From positions 248,001-312,000 of the forward strand of contig WMKK01000012.1 in the NCBI GenBank assembly GCA_012295225.1: 64,000 bases of DNA, given 5' to 3'. The DNA comes from Ostreococcus mediterraneus (lineage: Eukaryota; Chlorophyta; Mamiellophyceae; Mamiellales; Bathycoccaceae). The notes below the pieces were generated by a model, which was not told where the DNA came from, searched no databases, and saw nothing but the letters and a program-made list of their open reading frames with translations. Both the position numbers and the translations under genes were made by a program. This document shows positions 40,325-49,235 of the stretch, one piece after another. Within the stretch, counting starts at the first letter, position 1. Each line of letters begins with the position of its first letter.

Positions 40325-41167
40325 ATGCCCGCGAACGCCAACGCGAACGCGAACGCAAAGGCGAACACCGCGCGCGATGCGTCGTTCGGTGACCCGTCGA
40401 GCCTCGGATGGCGCGTGCAATCGTCGCGGTGCCCGTCCAAGGCGCGCGTCATCGAGCACGTGAGCGCGAAATCGTTACTCGCACTGCAAGCGCAGGTGCT
40501 TCGCGAGCGCGCGCGCGCGGCGGCGCACGCGAACGCGGGCGGGCGACGCGCGGGGACGATGACGTCGTCATCGCTCGTGGGCGTCAGTGGGCGCGATGTG
40601 CGTCGAGCGCGACGTGGCAAAGAGGATGACGGGGACGGCGAGGCGAATCCGGGCGTGCGCGAACGCGCGGCTCGCGACGCGACGGTGACGATAGATACGT
40701 CCGTTCGCGGTGTGCGACATGCGTTGGAGCGCAAATCGGCGTTGTATGATAAACTCGCGCGCGGGGAGGTTGAGATTGGGGATGGTGAAAGGGGCGACGG
40801 GTACGACGTGGATTTTGCAGCCAAGGCGCGAAACCGGGACGACGACGAGGATGACGGTGAAAGAGGCACGTATGACGTCGATGGGTTAGAGCACGTGCGA
40901 CAAGGGGACATGATGAGTGATGACGTACGGCGTGAGCTCGATCGACGACGATGGGAGGCGATGGTGGATGCGGAGGAAGCTGCGGCGGAGCGCGCGGCGG
41001 AGGAACGGGCTGTTATTTTTGACATCGAGAAGAACACCGAGCGTGCGCGTGATTCAGTGGCTGATTTGAAGCGCGCGCGTGAAGACGTGGAATCGAAGAA
41101 GCGTGAGCGTCTCAAGGCGGCGTTCATGAAAAAACAACTCGCGAAGATGAAGAAACAAAAGACGTAA
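40325..41167 (+). CDS. CCDC174-like nuclear coiled-coil protein
   Basis: About 280 residues from the ATG at 40325. The N-terminal motif HVSAKSLLALQAQVLRERA matches the SLVDLKAELFRKQEE start of animal CCDC174. ALERKSALYDKLARGEVEI followed by YDVDFAAK matches the KAKLYEKMTKGD...YLVDF block, and MMSDDVRRELDRRRWE matches LLSEDMRKELQRQQWE. The C-terminus is a charged helix ending KMKKQKT. The animal protein binds the exon junction complex component EIF4A3; the algal role is not known. The C-terminal third of the animal protein is missing. An Asn/Ala repeat (NANANANAKAN) near the start is coded by a degenerate GCGAAC repeat. Confidence 0.8.
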   Translation: MPANANANANAKANTARDASFGDPSSLGWRVQSSRCPSKARVIEHVSAKSLLALQAQVLRERARAAAHANAGGRRAGTMTSSSLVGVSGRDVRRARRGKEDDGDGEANPGVRERAARDATVTIDTSVRGVRHALERKSALYDKLARGEVEIGDGERGDGYDVDFAAKARNRDDDEDDGERGTYDVDGLEHVRQGDMMSDDVRRELDRRRWEAMVDAEEAAAERAAEERAVIFDIEKNTERARDSVADLKRAREDVESKKRERLKAAFMKKQLAKMKKQKT

Positions 41168-41256
41168 TTGGAGTCGAGCGCGTCGACGCGTCGGCGGTAG
41201 CTTTAGCTTTACCGGTAGCTTTAGCTTTAGATAGTACATTAATCGCGATTTCATTA

Positions 41257-41755
41257 TTATTCATCGTCTTCGGAGGAGCTATCTAATACCTTACCCTTCT
41301 TTTTCGGCGGTTGCGGCTTCTCTTCGGAATCAGAATGACTGTCGTCTTCGTCTTCGTCTTCGTCTTTGTCTTCGTCTTCGTCTTCTTCTTCCGAAGACGC
41401 TTCCAACTGCGCGTAATTCGTCGTCCCATACACCGCCGTACGTCGTCGCCCACCCTTCACAATATTACTCGTATCGATACCATCCATATCCTTTTCCAAT
41501 TCTAGCTTTGCCCGCACGCGCTCAAACTCACTCGGCGCGCTACGAATCGACAAGCCGCGTTCGCTCAACAACGCCGACATCGCGTCCACGCGCGCTTTCT
41601 CATCCGTCGTCCGCATCAAAACACCTTGAAACGCCGTAATCCCCGCACGCTTACACGCATCTCTATATTTTGCAACATCACCACTAATCGTCGTCGTCGT
41701 CTTGGCTTTTTTCACCGGACGTCTCACTTTATCCTCCTCCTCAGCGTCTTCATCT

Positions 41756-41827
<72 letters not shown>

Positions 41828-42048
41828 CCACCATCACCATCGTCACCACCATCACCATTCGTCGCCATCAGCGCCTCGAGTAACGCCGCAATCGTACTTT
41901 TATGCCCATCCAACGCCTTGTCGCCAATGTTTAAATCACCCTCGAGCAACCGTCGAACGGCTTTCGGCGTGATCGTCGTCGCGTTCGCGCGAATGTGCGC
42001 CGACCGCGCGGCGAACGCGCGCGCGATATCGCCTTCATCAATCGCCAT
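41257..42048 (-). CDS. HIRIP3/CHZ-type histone chaperone
   Basis: 263-residue acidic nuclear protein. The C-terminal half carries a CHZ-like motif: VAKYRDACKRAGITAFQGVL, then an amphipathic helix, LSERGLSIRSAPSEFERVRAKLELEKDMDGIDTSNIV; the GIDTSNIV end is characteristic of plant HIRIP3 proteins that bind H2A-H2B. The N-terminal 60 residues look like a DEK-C-type three-helix domain. A run of about 16 Asp-Glu pairs, coded by a hexanucleotide repeat at 41757-41826, and a second acidic run near the end fit the charge profile of histone chaperones. The ATG at 42048 lies 5 bp from an ATG of the opposite-strand SEN15 gene. Confidence 0.82.
41757..41826. repeat. (GTCCTC)n hexanucleotide repeat coding Asp-Glu
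   Basis: About eleven or twelve near-perfect GTCCTC units on the plus strand, read as alternating Asp-Glu on the minus strand within the HIRIP3-like gene. Length variation here would change the acidic tract without breaking the frame. Confidence 0.85.
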
Positions 42049-42131
42049 GCGCGATGGATGCGTCGGCGTCGCGATGTGCGGGTGCGCGCGACGCGGTGGA
42101 CATCGTCGGCATTGCGCCGCGCGCGAAAACC

Positions 42132-42192
42132 ATGCCCGCGGACGCTGCGACGGCGACGTACGGCGCGTTTCTCGATCGACTCGCGACGAGAA

Positions 42193-42223
<31 letters not shown>

Positions 42224-42939
42224 CGTCGTGGCCACGAGCGCCGACGCGTACGCCGCGTACGTGGCGCTCATGCGTTCGGGGCTCTGGACCGATGTCGTGC
42301 CCGCGACGTGCCCGTCGACGGGGCTGACGTACATGTTTTGCCTGCCGCGCGAGACGCCGACGGAGAGGCGGAAAGACGTGCCTCGCGAGGCGCGGTCGCG
42401 CACGGTGGCGGTGCCGTTCGCGGTGGCGCGCGCGTGCGCGTCGCCGACGTTGCTGGACGCGGTGACGCGCGTCGCCGGTGCGTCCTTCGCTCGCGTTCGT
42501 GGCGATGACGATATGGTGTAGTATAACGCGTTCAAAACACAAACTGACCACGTTCTTCGCATCGCGTCGCGCGCACACAGACGCCGTACCGTGGCCAGAC
42601 GACGCGGGCGCGGCAGCCGTCGGTCCGACCACCCCGCGGTTACTCGTCATGCTCGATAGCGACGGCACCACGACCACGTGCGCGGTGTCTCGAGATTTCG
42701 TGCCACCAAAAGACATCCCAGAGAAGAATCTAGACGGCGACGCCACCGCTGGCGCCGGCATCGGTGACGACGAGGACTCGGACGACGACGCCGGAGCGCG
42801 CGGGCCGCCCGCGAGCGCGCTCGCCCCTCGCCCCGCATTCAGCGATGGCGAATCCGACGAAGAGCTGTTAGAGGATGATAAAAAAATCACGCTCGCCCAG
42901 CGTCACGCCAGGCCAGACGACGCCGCCGCCGACGCGTAG
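42132..42939 (+). CDS. tRNA-splicing endonuclease subunit SEN15
   Basis: Structural subunit of the SEN complex that cuts introns from pre-tRNA. Two exons: 42132..42477 (an ATG at 42054 also in frame) and 42581..42939, giving 234 residues. The 103-bp intron starts GTGCGT, has a CTGAC branch and ends CACACAG; the junction is phase 1. Exon 1 shows AYVALMRSGLWTDVVPATCPSTGLTYMF, like animal TSEN15 YLDLMETKGWHEVSHMACP, then RTVAVPFAVARA. Exon 2 continues with RLLVMLDSDGTTTTCAVSRDFVPPKD, matching ALVSPDGTVVYYRISDGFTLPD. The tail is acidic. The ATG at 42132 is preferred because the one at 42054 leaves only 5 bp to the divergent HIRIP3-like gene. A poly-Ser run is coded by GTC repeats. Confidence 0.75.
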
Positions 42940-43167
42940 CCGCGCGTCCTCGTCGTCCAACCGCGCGTCGCGTCGGAGAGAGACACAGAGCCATAGTCCC
43001 ATAGTCTACCCCGCATACCCATATCATTGTAAACCCTAGTGTATATATACATAGTCTACTCCACATAAACCCATCTCTCAAAAACATACGCGCGCAAAAT
43101 CGGGCGCCATCATCGCCCTCGACGCCGTCGCGCGACGCCTCTTACCGACGCAAAGTCCGCACGAACC
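42940..43167. other. Intergenic region upstream of eL31
   Basis: 228 bp after the SEN15 stop. An AT-rich part around 42985-43080 carries several CATAGTC repeats (catagtcccatagtct, catagtctactccac) and probably the eL31 promoter and leader. No ORF of interest. Confidence 0.4.
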
Positions 43168-43882
43168 ATGGGACGCGAAGCAAAACCCGCCGATGTCGTG
43201 ACTCGCGAGTACACGATCAACCTCGGCAAGGCCATCACGGGGATCACGTTCAAGAAGCGCGCGCCTCGCGCGGTCGCGGCGGTGCGTGTGGCGATGCGAT
43301 GCGATGCGGTGTGACCCTAGACGCGATCGCGACAACGGCGTCGGCGCGGGCGCGGCGACGGGAGATGCGGCGCGATGCGATGCGCGGGATGGAGATGGGG
43401 ATTGTTTGAACCCGTGTGCGCGGTTTTCGCGGCCGTCGATGGGCGAGAGGCGTTGGGTGTGATGCGAAAGACGAGCGACGACTGACCTCGCGGTGTTTGC
43501 GTCGCGACAGATCAAAAAGTTTGCGCAAAAGACGATGAAGACGTCTGATGTGCGCATCGACGTGAAGCTTAACAAGGCGGTCTGGAGCAAGGGTATTCGT
43601 AACGTGCGTACATCGTTGAGCGTTCGCGTTCGCGTTCGTCGTCGTCGTCGTCGTCGTTGAAGCGCGATATCGTGGTGAGTGAATGCGTCGAACAAAACCC
43701 TAACCGCGCGACCCGCGTTCTCTCGCGTCACACAGGTCCCGAAGCGCATTCGCGTTCAAATCCAGCGCAAGCACAACGACGATAAGGATGCGGAAGAAGA
43801 TTTGTACTCCTACGTCACCGTGGTTGACACCCCGAACGGATTCAAGGGTCTCGGCACGAATGTCGTCGACCAAGATGAATAG
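43168..43882 (+). CDS. Cytosolic ribosomal protein eL31
   Basis: 60S subunit protein near the peptide exit tunnel, 117 residues. Three exons, both introns phase 0: 43168..43281, 43511..43603, 43736..43882. Intron 1 (229 bp) has donor GTGCGT, CTGAC branch and ACAG acceptor; intron 2 (132 bp) has donor GTGCGT, CTAAC branch and CACAG. The product shows [60 protein letters not shown] and [10 protein letters not shown], all family signatures. Intron-rich structure in a short highly expressed ribosomal protein gene is usual for this lineage. Intron 1 carries GATGC repeats. Confidence 0.97.
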
Positions 43883-44166
43883 ACGCGCTGTTGTCGTCAA
43901 TTCATCACTTAGGATAGGAGAGCGGCGTATGTGAGCGATCTGATAGTGTGGATCGATACGCGACGAATCGGGTTAGAATTGTAATCAAGCTGGGTTTGTC
44001 GTGAATGAACTTTACCCGTCGCGTTCCTTTCGACGATTTTTGTTGGCGAGCGAAGTCGCGCGCGCCGCGCCGCGTGCAAAGTGCCGAAAGTGAGACAAGA
44101 GACAAAGAGACAAGAGACAATGTTCTAGTACTAATGCCACTGCGATTGACAACACTACGCACTACA
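43883..44166. other. Convergent intergenic region between eL31 and the methyltransferase gene
   Basis: 284 bp between two stop codons. It includes a GAGACAA repeat (tgagacaagagacaaagagacaagagacaa around 44090-44120). No gene seen; likely both 3' untranslated regions. Confidence 0.4.
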
Positions 44167-45135
44167 CTAACGCGCGACTATATCAAAGTTACTAAGCTTT
44201 ACATGCATGGTTTTATTTTCCAAGTTCAAACACTCCTCGATGGTGCTGCTGACGCTCACGATGGCTTGACGTTCGGCGCCGACGTATCCCGGAATGCGCG
44301 TCGGGTCCTCCATGAGCGCCATGAATCTCTCGTGATTCTTGGGAAATCGCCCTGGAGGATCAGCGAGCACGAACGTACCGCTACCATTCGTACCATCGAA
44401 TAACTTGAGCACCAAGGTTGCGATGGCATCGACGGCATCTGGGGTATACAACACGTCGCACGCCAACACGACGTCAAATCCACTCGGCGCTTTCTCGGGC
44501 TCAAACCAATCCACTTTCGCCGCCGACACCACGCACGATGACCCACAATCAGACACATCGTCAAATCTTAACACGCTCGGCAAATCAACGTCATCTGGAG
44601 CGTTCCACTGTGCAGGAATCTCCCGCACGTTCTTTATCCCGTTGGCCCGACACCCCGAGAGCGCGCACCACAACGCGCGTTCCTCCCTATCACTCATCAC
44701 CACCTCTCTCGCACCCACAAGCGCGGCGGCGATGCCTCCAAGTCCTAACCCACACCCTAAATCAATCACGCGCTTCCCGCGCACGAGCTCTGGATTGTCA
44801 AAAATCTTCTCCGCCAGCGCCACGCTCCCGTGCCACAAATCCGCCCAGTGCGGGTCATCCCACGGCCTCCCGAGCGCGCTGTACACATCCACCACCGCAT
44901 CCTCGCACTCCGGAAGCACCAACCGCACGTCCCTGCGCCCGCATCGCGCGTCGACGGCGTACATGTCCATCGGGACGTGTTCACGGAGCGGATGTGGCAG
45001 GTCCATCGCGAGCGACATCTTGGCGCGGTCGCCGTTCGCCGTCGCGTCGCGCCGCATCGCGCGCCGCCGCCGCCGCCCGCGAGACGTCGTCGACGTCGAC
45101 ACCGCGCGCGTCGTCGTCGTCGCCGCCGTCGCCAT
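44167..45135 (-). CDS. Family-16 (METTL/FAM86-type) protein methyltransferase, probably chloroplast
   Basis: 322 residues from the ATG at 45135; a further in-frame ATG at 45195 overlaps the next gene's start. The first 30 residues (Ser/Thr/Ala-rich, then Arg-rich) look like a chloroplast transit peptide. The SAM-binding fold of PF10294-type methyltransferases is clear: WADLWHGSVALAEKIF, VIDLGCGLGLGGIAAAL (motif I), VMSDREE (acidic motif II residue), FDVVLACDVLYTPDAVDAI (motif IV) and FVLADPPGRFP. Known family members methylate lysines of specific proteins such as ETF-beta or EEF1A; the substrate here is unknown. The C-terminus ends in a beta-strand typical of the family. Confidence 0.83.
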   Translation of the reverse strand: MATAATTTTRAVSTSTTSRGRRRRRAMRRDATANGDRAKMSLAMDLPHPLREHVPMDMYAVDARCGRRDVRLVLPECEDAVVDVYSALGRPWDDPHWADLWHGSVALAEKIFDNPELVRGKRVIDLGCGLGLGGIAAALVGAREVVMSDREERALWCALSGCRANGIKNVREIPAQWNAPDDVDLPSVLRFDDVSDCGSSCVVSAAKVDWFEPEKAPSGFDVVLACDVLYTPDAVDAIATLVLKLFDGTNGSGTFVLADPPGRFPKNHERFMALMEDPTRIPGYVGAERQAIVSVSSTIEECLNLENKTMHVKLSNFDIVAR

Positions 45136-45193
45136 CGCGCGCGACGTGGCGCGCGTCGCACTCTCGCGCAACGCCACTCGACGACGCGAACAC

Positions 45194-46071
45194 ATGTGCG
45201 GTCGCGTCAGCTCCACGCTCCGCGCCGCGGACGTCGAGCGCGCCACGGGCGTGCGCGCGCGTCTCGAGCGCGACGACGATTACGCTACCGCTCGCGATGC
45301 CGCTGCGGGCGCGTTCGACGCGCACAGCGCGTGTCCAGGCGCGAGATTGTTTACGATTGTCAGACGACGTTGCGATGGCGATGGCGACGACGACGAGGAT
45401 GATGCGACGTGGCGAGACGCGATGGCGATCCAACGCATGACGTGGGGGATCTATCGCGGGTCACGACCTCGTGATGAATCGACGCGCGCGAGGGCGACGT
45501 ATGAGAGAGCGTATAACGCGCGAGGGGAGACGCTGAAGGAGCTCGCGCTGTTCCGCTCGGCGCGTCGGTGCGCGACGCTCGCGAATGGTTTTTTTGAATG
45601 GCGCGACGAATCTATCGGTGGTGGGAAGACAATCAAGCAACCGTATTACGTCACGCGTGCGGATGGTGAACCTCTCGTGATTGCGTCGGTATGCGTGGAT
45701 GAAATCGCGTCGGGGTCGGGATCGGGAAAGCGCGCGTGCGAGACGTCGATGTGCACGACGTCGACGACGTCGACGGCGCTCGAATGGCTTCACGATCGTA
45801 TGCCAGTGTTGCTGACGAGCGATGAAGACATCAAACGGTGGTGTTTGACGTCGAATGGCGACGATGGGTGGGAGCGATGCATTAAGCCGTGCGAGGATGG
45901 GTATTTGGTGTGGCATCCGGTGACGACCAAGGTGAACCGAGCCGACTACCGCGCGAGCGACGCCGTAAAGCCGACCAAACGCGCGGCGGAGCAGAACGTC
46001 GGCAGCATCGCCGCGCTCTTCGCCGCCGCACCGCCATCGAAGAAACAAAAGCATACGACGACACCACTGAC

Positions 46072-46075
<4 letters not shown>
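45194..46075 (+). CDS. HMCES/YedK SRAP-domain protein (abasic-site shield)
   Basis: SRAP proteins react through Cys2 with abasic sites in single-stranded DNA, forming a protective DNA-protein crosslink. The product is 293 residues and starts MCGRVSS, so Cys2 is in place after Met removal, which fixes the start codon. Other active-site residues are Asn108 in YNARGETL, Glu135 in ANGFFEWRD (E. coli and human have ADG) and His200 in LEWLHDRMPVLLT. The C-terminal tail PPSKKQKH is a nuclear-localisation-like basic patch, preceded by NVGSIAALFA, which resembles the PIP-box-like tail of eukaryotic HMCES. Acidic and Ser/Thr-rich insertions relative to YedK lie near 60-70 and 175-195. Confidence 0.92.

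Positions 46076-46114
<39 letters not shown>
46073..46114. repeat. (TAGA)n tetranucleotide repeat beginning at the HMCES stop codon
   Basis: About ten perfect TAGA units. The first TAG is the stop codon of the SRAP gene, so the tract begins in the stop and forms the start of the 3' untranslated region. Confidence 0.9.
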
Positions 46115-46171
46115 CCGTACAGTAGTTGGAGATGCAAAATTACACGTACGCGCGACCGCCTCGCGCGGGCT

Positions 46172-46630
46172 CTACTCCGTCGACGCCGCCTCTTCCGCCT
46201 TTGGCGCCGCAACATTCGGCGCATCCGGACCACCACCGCGCCCAGGATCCTCCGTCATAAACATTGCCGCATTCGTCGGTGCCGGTGCCTCTTTCACCAC
46301 GGGCGTCGCCGCCTGCGCTTGCGCCTTGGCCCGCGCCGCGGCTAAAATTTCAGCCTTTTTCTGCTCCTTGGCGCTCAACTTACTCGTAAACGACGCATCG
46401 TCGTCCCCGGCGAACGCCGCCCCGAGCGGCGTCATCGTCGTCGACACGACCGCGAACGCGCTCAGCGCGTTGGCGAGCATCGTTCGGCGATCGACGACCA
46501 CTGACACGCGGGCATCGTCGCGAGCACAGGCGGCGCGAACACCGTGCGATCGCTTTTGAGCGCTCGTCTTCGCCTGCGTCTGCGCGTGCGCGGCGACCGC
46601 GGGCGATGCGCGGGGGACGATGACGAACAT
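46172..46630 (-). CDS. Small unrecognised protein with thylakoid-lumen type bipartite signal
   Basis: 152 residues. The N-terminus (MFVIVPRASPAVAAHAQTQAKTS) resembles a chloroplast transit peptide. It is followed by a second signal: twin arginine RRTMLANALSAFAVVSTTM, a hydrophobic stretch and an AFA cleavage-type site before GDDDA. The mature part is about 75 residues, with a Lys/Ala-rich helix (SAKEQKKAEILAAARAKAQAQA) and a Pro/Ala/Glu-rich tail. No family recognised. Similar small lumen proteins of algae belong to photosystem-associated sets, but nothing here proves that role. Confidence 0.7.
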   Translation of the reverse strand: MFVIVPRASPAVAAHAQTQAKTSAQKRSHGVRAACARDDARVSVVVDRRTMLANALSAFAVVSTTMTPLGAAFAGDDDASFTSKLSAKEQKKAEILAAARAKAQAQAATPVVKEAPAPTNAAMFMTEDPGRGGGPDAPNVAAPKAEEAASTE

Positions 46631-46868
46631 GTGTGATTCGTGCGCGTGTGTGCGCCACGAGCGAGGAGTGGTGCGCCGCGGCGTCGAGTGAGGTTAATGA
46701 GTCATCGAGGCTTTGACGAATTCGCTGCGTTGGGGTGACTCAGCGTCGGCGTTACAAGACGCGAGGAATAAATGTGCGCGCTCTAAGTGCTTTGCGTGTG
46801 CGTGTGCTTTCGCGCGCGTGAAGTGTGGTGTGCGATGCACGGAACCATGATACGGCGCTAGACGCGCT

Positions 46869-48206
46869 CTAGGCGTCGATGGGTAACTTGCACGCGGGCG
46901 CCTCCTTGAGACTCGGAATGTGCTCGCCTTGGGAAATGACGCCGAATTCCGGGCCGACGGCTTCGCCGGCGACGCGCGCGGCTTCATCGCGCGCATCTTT
47001 GCGCTCGGCAGCGGCTAAGACTTTGTCGAGCTCTTCTAAACCACCAGGCACGGCTTCGAGCTCTTGGATGCCGAGGAATAAACCCCAAGGCACGCCCTCA
47101 AAGGCTTCGGTGTGATGAATCGTGTGCCCGGCGGCGATTTTCTTGAGAAGCGGCAATTTGCCGAGCGGACCGGTGGGGAATCGCTTGTGCACTAAACCGT
47201 CGTGGACGTACATGTACGCGATGCCGAATAATGTAATGCCCATGCCTGCGCCAAAGCACAAACCGCCGAACACGCCTGGGGTGAAGAAACCAAACGCGCA
47301 GAGCGCGAACGCGGGCACGCCGTTGACCAAGGCGAAGACGTCGTTCGCCTCAAACGCGCCTTCGCGCGGCAAGTGGTGGCTTTCGTGTAACAACCAAATC
47401 GGTCGATTCCACTCGCGGCGGTATTTATTCGACATCGACCACCACGAGGCGTGCCACAAGTGCTTGTGCGCGTATCTGGCGTAGAATTCCATACCCACCG
47501 CGGCGCCGGCGATGAGCGCGAGCTGCGCCACGAGCTCCGCCACGGGAAACACTCCTCCGTTCAAATCCACTTCGCGAATGATCCGAAAATACGTCGCCGT
47601 GATCGCAATCGACGTAATTCCACACGACGATGCCCACGCTGACCACTCATACGACTCCGCGCTTTGTTCTCGCTCGGCTTTCGTCCTCGCCTTGCGTCTC
47701 GGCCGCGCGTTTCGCGCCCCGCCCCACATCTCCTCGTCCCGGGTCTCATCCCCGCTCGCCTCAGACGACGCCGCACTCGATCGCGGCGGCGACGACATCC
47801 CAAAATTCATCTCCCGTCTCGAACTTTGATCATCCACACCGACCGCTCGAGGCACGCCCACCGCCGACTCGATCCCGCGCGCGCGTCTCGAACCGCTTCT
47901 TATCCAGTCGCGTCGTCCCGCGACTGCCGTCTTTGACGACGACGTCGACGCACCGCGCGCCGACCATGCCGTGACCCCACCACCGCGCGACGACGACACA
48001 TGTGACGCGCACGACGACGACGCGCCAGCCTCCGCGACGCTCACGCGACGCGACGACGCGCACGCCGGTCGCGAAAAAGCCATCGTAATCGATGACGTCC
48101 CACGCGCCGCCGATGTCGCACCGCGTCGCGCGGCGTCCAACGACGCGTGCGACGACGACGCGCGCGCGGATGATCGCGCGAGTGAAGGCGACATCACGCA
48201 CGGCAT
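46869..48206 (-). CDS. Beta-carotene 3-hydroxylase, di-iron (CrtR-B/BCH type), chloroplast
   Basis: Converts beta-carotene to zeaxanthin through beta-cryptoxanthin in plastid membranes. 445 residues from the ATG at 48206. The four histidine clusters of the fatty-acid-hydroxylase fold are all present: HKHLWH, HESHH, HDGLVH and HTIHH. Hydrophobic membrane segments lie around VAQLALIAGAAVGMEFYA and ALCAFGFFTPGVFGGLCFGAG. The first roughly 180 residues are Ser/Ala/Arg-rich low-complexity, longer than a usual transit peptide, so the exact start is uncertain although the frame stays open. The plant-type BCH core (NRPIWLLHESHHLPREGAFEANDVFA) is typical. Confidence 0.93.
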   Translation of the reverse strand: MPCVMSPSLARSSARASSSHASLDAARRGATSAARGTSSITMAFSRPACASSRRVSVAEAGASSSCASHVSSSRGGGVTAWSARGASTSSSKTAVAGRRDWIRSGSRRARGIESAVGVPRAVGVDDQSSRREMNFGMSSPPRSSAASSEASGDETRDEEMWGGARNARPRRKARTKAEREQSAESYEWSAWASSCGITSIAITATYFRIIREVDLNGGVFPVAELVAQLALIAGAAVGMEFYARYAHKHLWHASWWSMSNKYRREWNRPIWLLHESHHLPREGAFEANDVFALVNGVPAFALCAFGFFTPGVFGGLCFGAGMGITLFGIAYMYVHDGLVHKRFPTGPLGKLPLLKKIAAGHTIHHTEAFEGVPWGLFLGIQELEAVPGGLEELDKVLAAAERKDARDEAARVAGEAVGPEFGVISQGEHIPSLKEAPACKLPIDA

Positions 48207-48861
48207 GGTGCGTGCCTATGAACGACGACGACGACGCACCGCGGACGACGACGACGACGCGCGAGGCGAAAAGTACAGTCAACGCGGCGTCGCGCGGACG
48301 ACGACGTCGACGAGGCGGCGAGCGGTGGAGCGCGGTTGTCGAGAAGAGACGTACTGTGAAGGATAGTAAACCTATGATGTGTACACAATAAACATATTTA
48401 GTTTGTATCGGACCATTGGATCGTATTGTATTCAAAAGTAAACCATACACGGTAAGATTTTGATACCTCGTACGTGCACACACGCACTCACAAACGCACC
48501 AACGCTCGGGCGGTGGTGCCGCGTCGTGGTCACCCGCGCGCGCGCGCCGACGAGCCAGCGCGCGTGCGACCGCCATCGCCATCGCCATCGCCATCGCCTT
48601 GACGACGGCGACCATCAGGCGCGCTCCACCGCAACAGCGCGAACGCGCCGCGCGCTGGGACGACACCGCGCCGCACGCGACCGATTGAACCGTCGAGCGC
48701 GCGCGAATCACGGCACCCATCCACCGACGCACGCACGCGACGCGCGCGCGCGATACACCTCTGTTCAGATTTTCTCGCACCGTTCACTCACACACTCCAC
48801 GCTGAACCCGGGAATACATACATGCGGTACCGGTACCGGTACAATCGTAGTCAATACAAGT
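48207..48861. other. About 650 bp without a gene between carotene hydroxylase and tRNA-Ala
   Basis: The first 150 bp are GC-rich with many GACGACG units and form the probable promoter of the hydroxylase gene. Around 48370-48470 the sequence turns AT-rich. A (GCCATC)n tract lies at 48572-48600. No reading frame with coding character was seen on either strand. Confidence 0.4.
48572..48600. repeat. (GCCATC)n hexanucleotide repeat
   Basis: About four and a half GCCATC units in the gene-free stretch upstream of the tRNA gene. Confidence 0.75.
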
Positions 48862-48867
48862 AAAAAA
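48862..48867 (-). terminator. Pol III T6 terminator of the tRNA-Ala gene
   Basis: Six consecutive T on the minus strand, two bases beyond the 3' end of the tRNA. This is the expected RNA polymerase III stop signal. Confidence 0.8.
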
Positions 48868-48868
48868 G

Positions 48869-48901
<33 letters not shown>

Positions 48902-48934
48902 ACATGTTTTCACACACATCACGCAATCGATCGT

Positions 48935-48971
<37 letters not shown>
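48869..48971 (-). tRNA. tRNA-Ala (anticodon TGC) with 30-nt intron
   Basis: Read on the minus strand. The acceptor stem GGGTTTG pairs with CAGATCC, including the G3-U70 wobble that identifies alanine tRNAs; discriminator is A. D arm GCTC-AATTGGTA-GAGC, anticodon stem CGCGC with GTGCG, loop TTTGCA then T, anticodon TGC. T arm CCGAG-ATCGAAA-CTTGG. The intron is 48905..48934, inserted after position 37, the standard place for eukaryotic nuclear tRNA introns. Removing it gives 73 nt without CCA. A T6 terminator follows at 48862-48867. The A and B boxes are intact. This is a nuclear tRNA that needs SEN endonuclease and a ligase. Confidence 0.9.
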
Positions 48972-49235
48972 TCGCTCGCCCGCGCGCGTCGTCGTCGGTG
49001 GAGTCGTCGGTGGAGTCGTCGTCGACCGGTGGGTGACGCCGGGCGCGCGCGCGCGGGGGACCCGGGTGACGGGTCGTGAACCAAGACCAGGGGACACGAA
49101 GGGTGTGGAGGGGACGTAGTGGGGTATGGTGGGTAAAGTTATGGGTATACTAATAAGTGAAGCCACGCGCGACGCGCGACGCGGCTCGATCGCGTCGCCC
49201 GCCGTTCGTCGTTCGTCGACAGTCTCGAACGCGTG
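48972..49235. other. Region between tRNA-Ala and mS34
   Basis: A GC-rich part with GTCGTCGGTGGA repeats (48985-49025) upstream of the tRNA, then a G-rich stretch and a short AT-rich segment near 49135-49160 that may hold the mS34 promoter. No gene seen. Confidence 0.4.

Noticed and set aside
39953-41127. Minus-strand frame of about 390 codons opposite CCDC174
   Set aside because: The product is Ser/Arg/Ala-rich shadow sequence; the plus strand holds the recognisable CCDC174 blocks.
41702-42508. Plus-strand poly-Ser protein
   Set aside because: The Ser run is the antisense reading of the Asp-Glu repeat of the HIRIP3-like gene.
44339-45193. Long plus-strand open frame running into the HMCES gene
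   Set aside because: It lies antisense to the methyltransferase gene, whose motifs are clear. The HMCES protein requires Cys2 after Met, so its start is at 45194 and the upstream frame is compositional.
48572-48600. Short direct repeats as a possible CRISPR-like array
   Set aside because: Simple hexanucleotide microsatellite with no spacers; the organism is eukaryotic.
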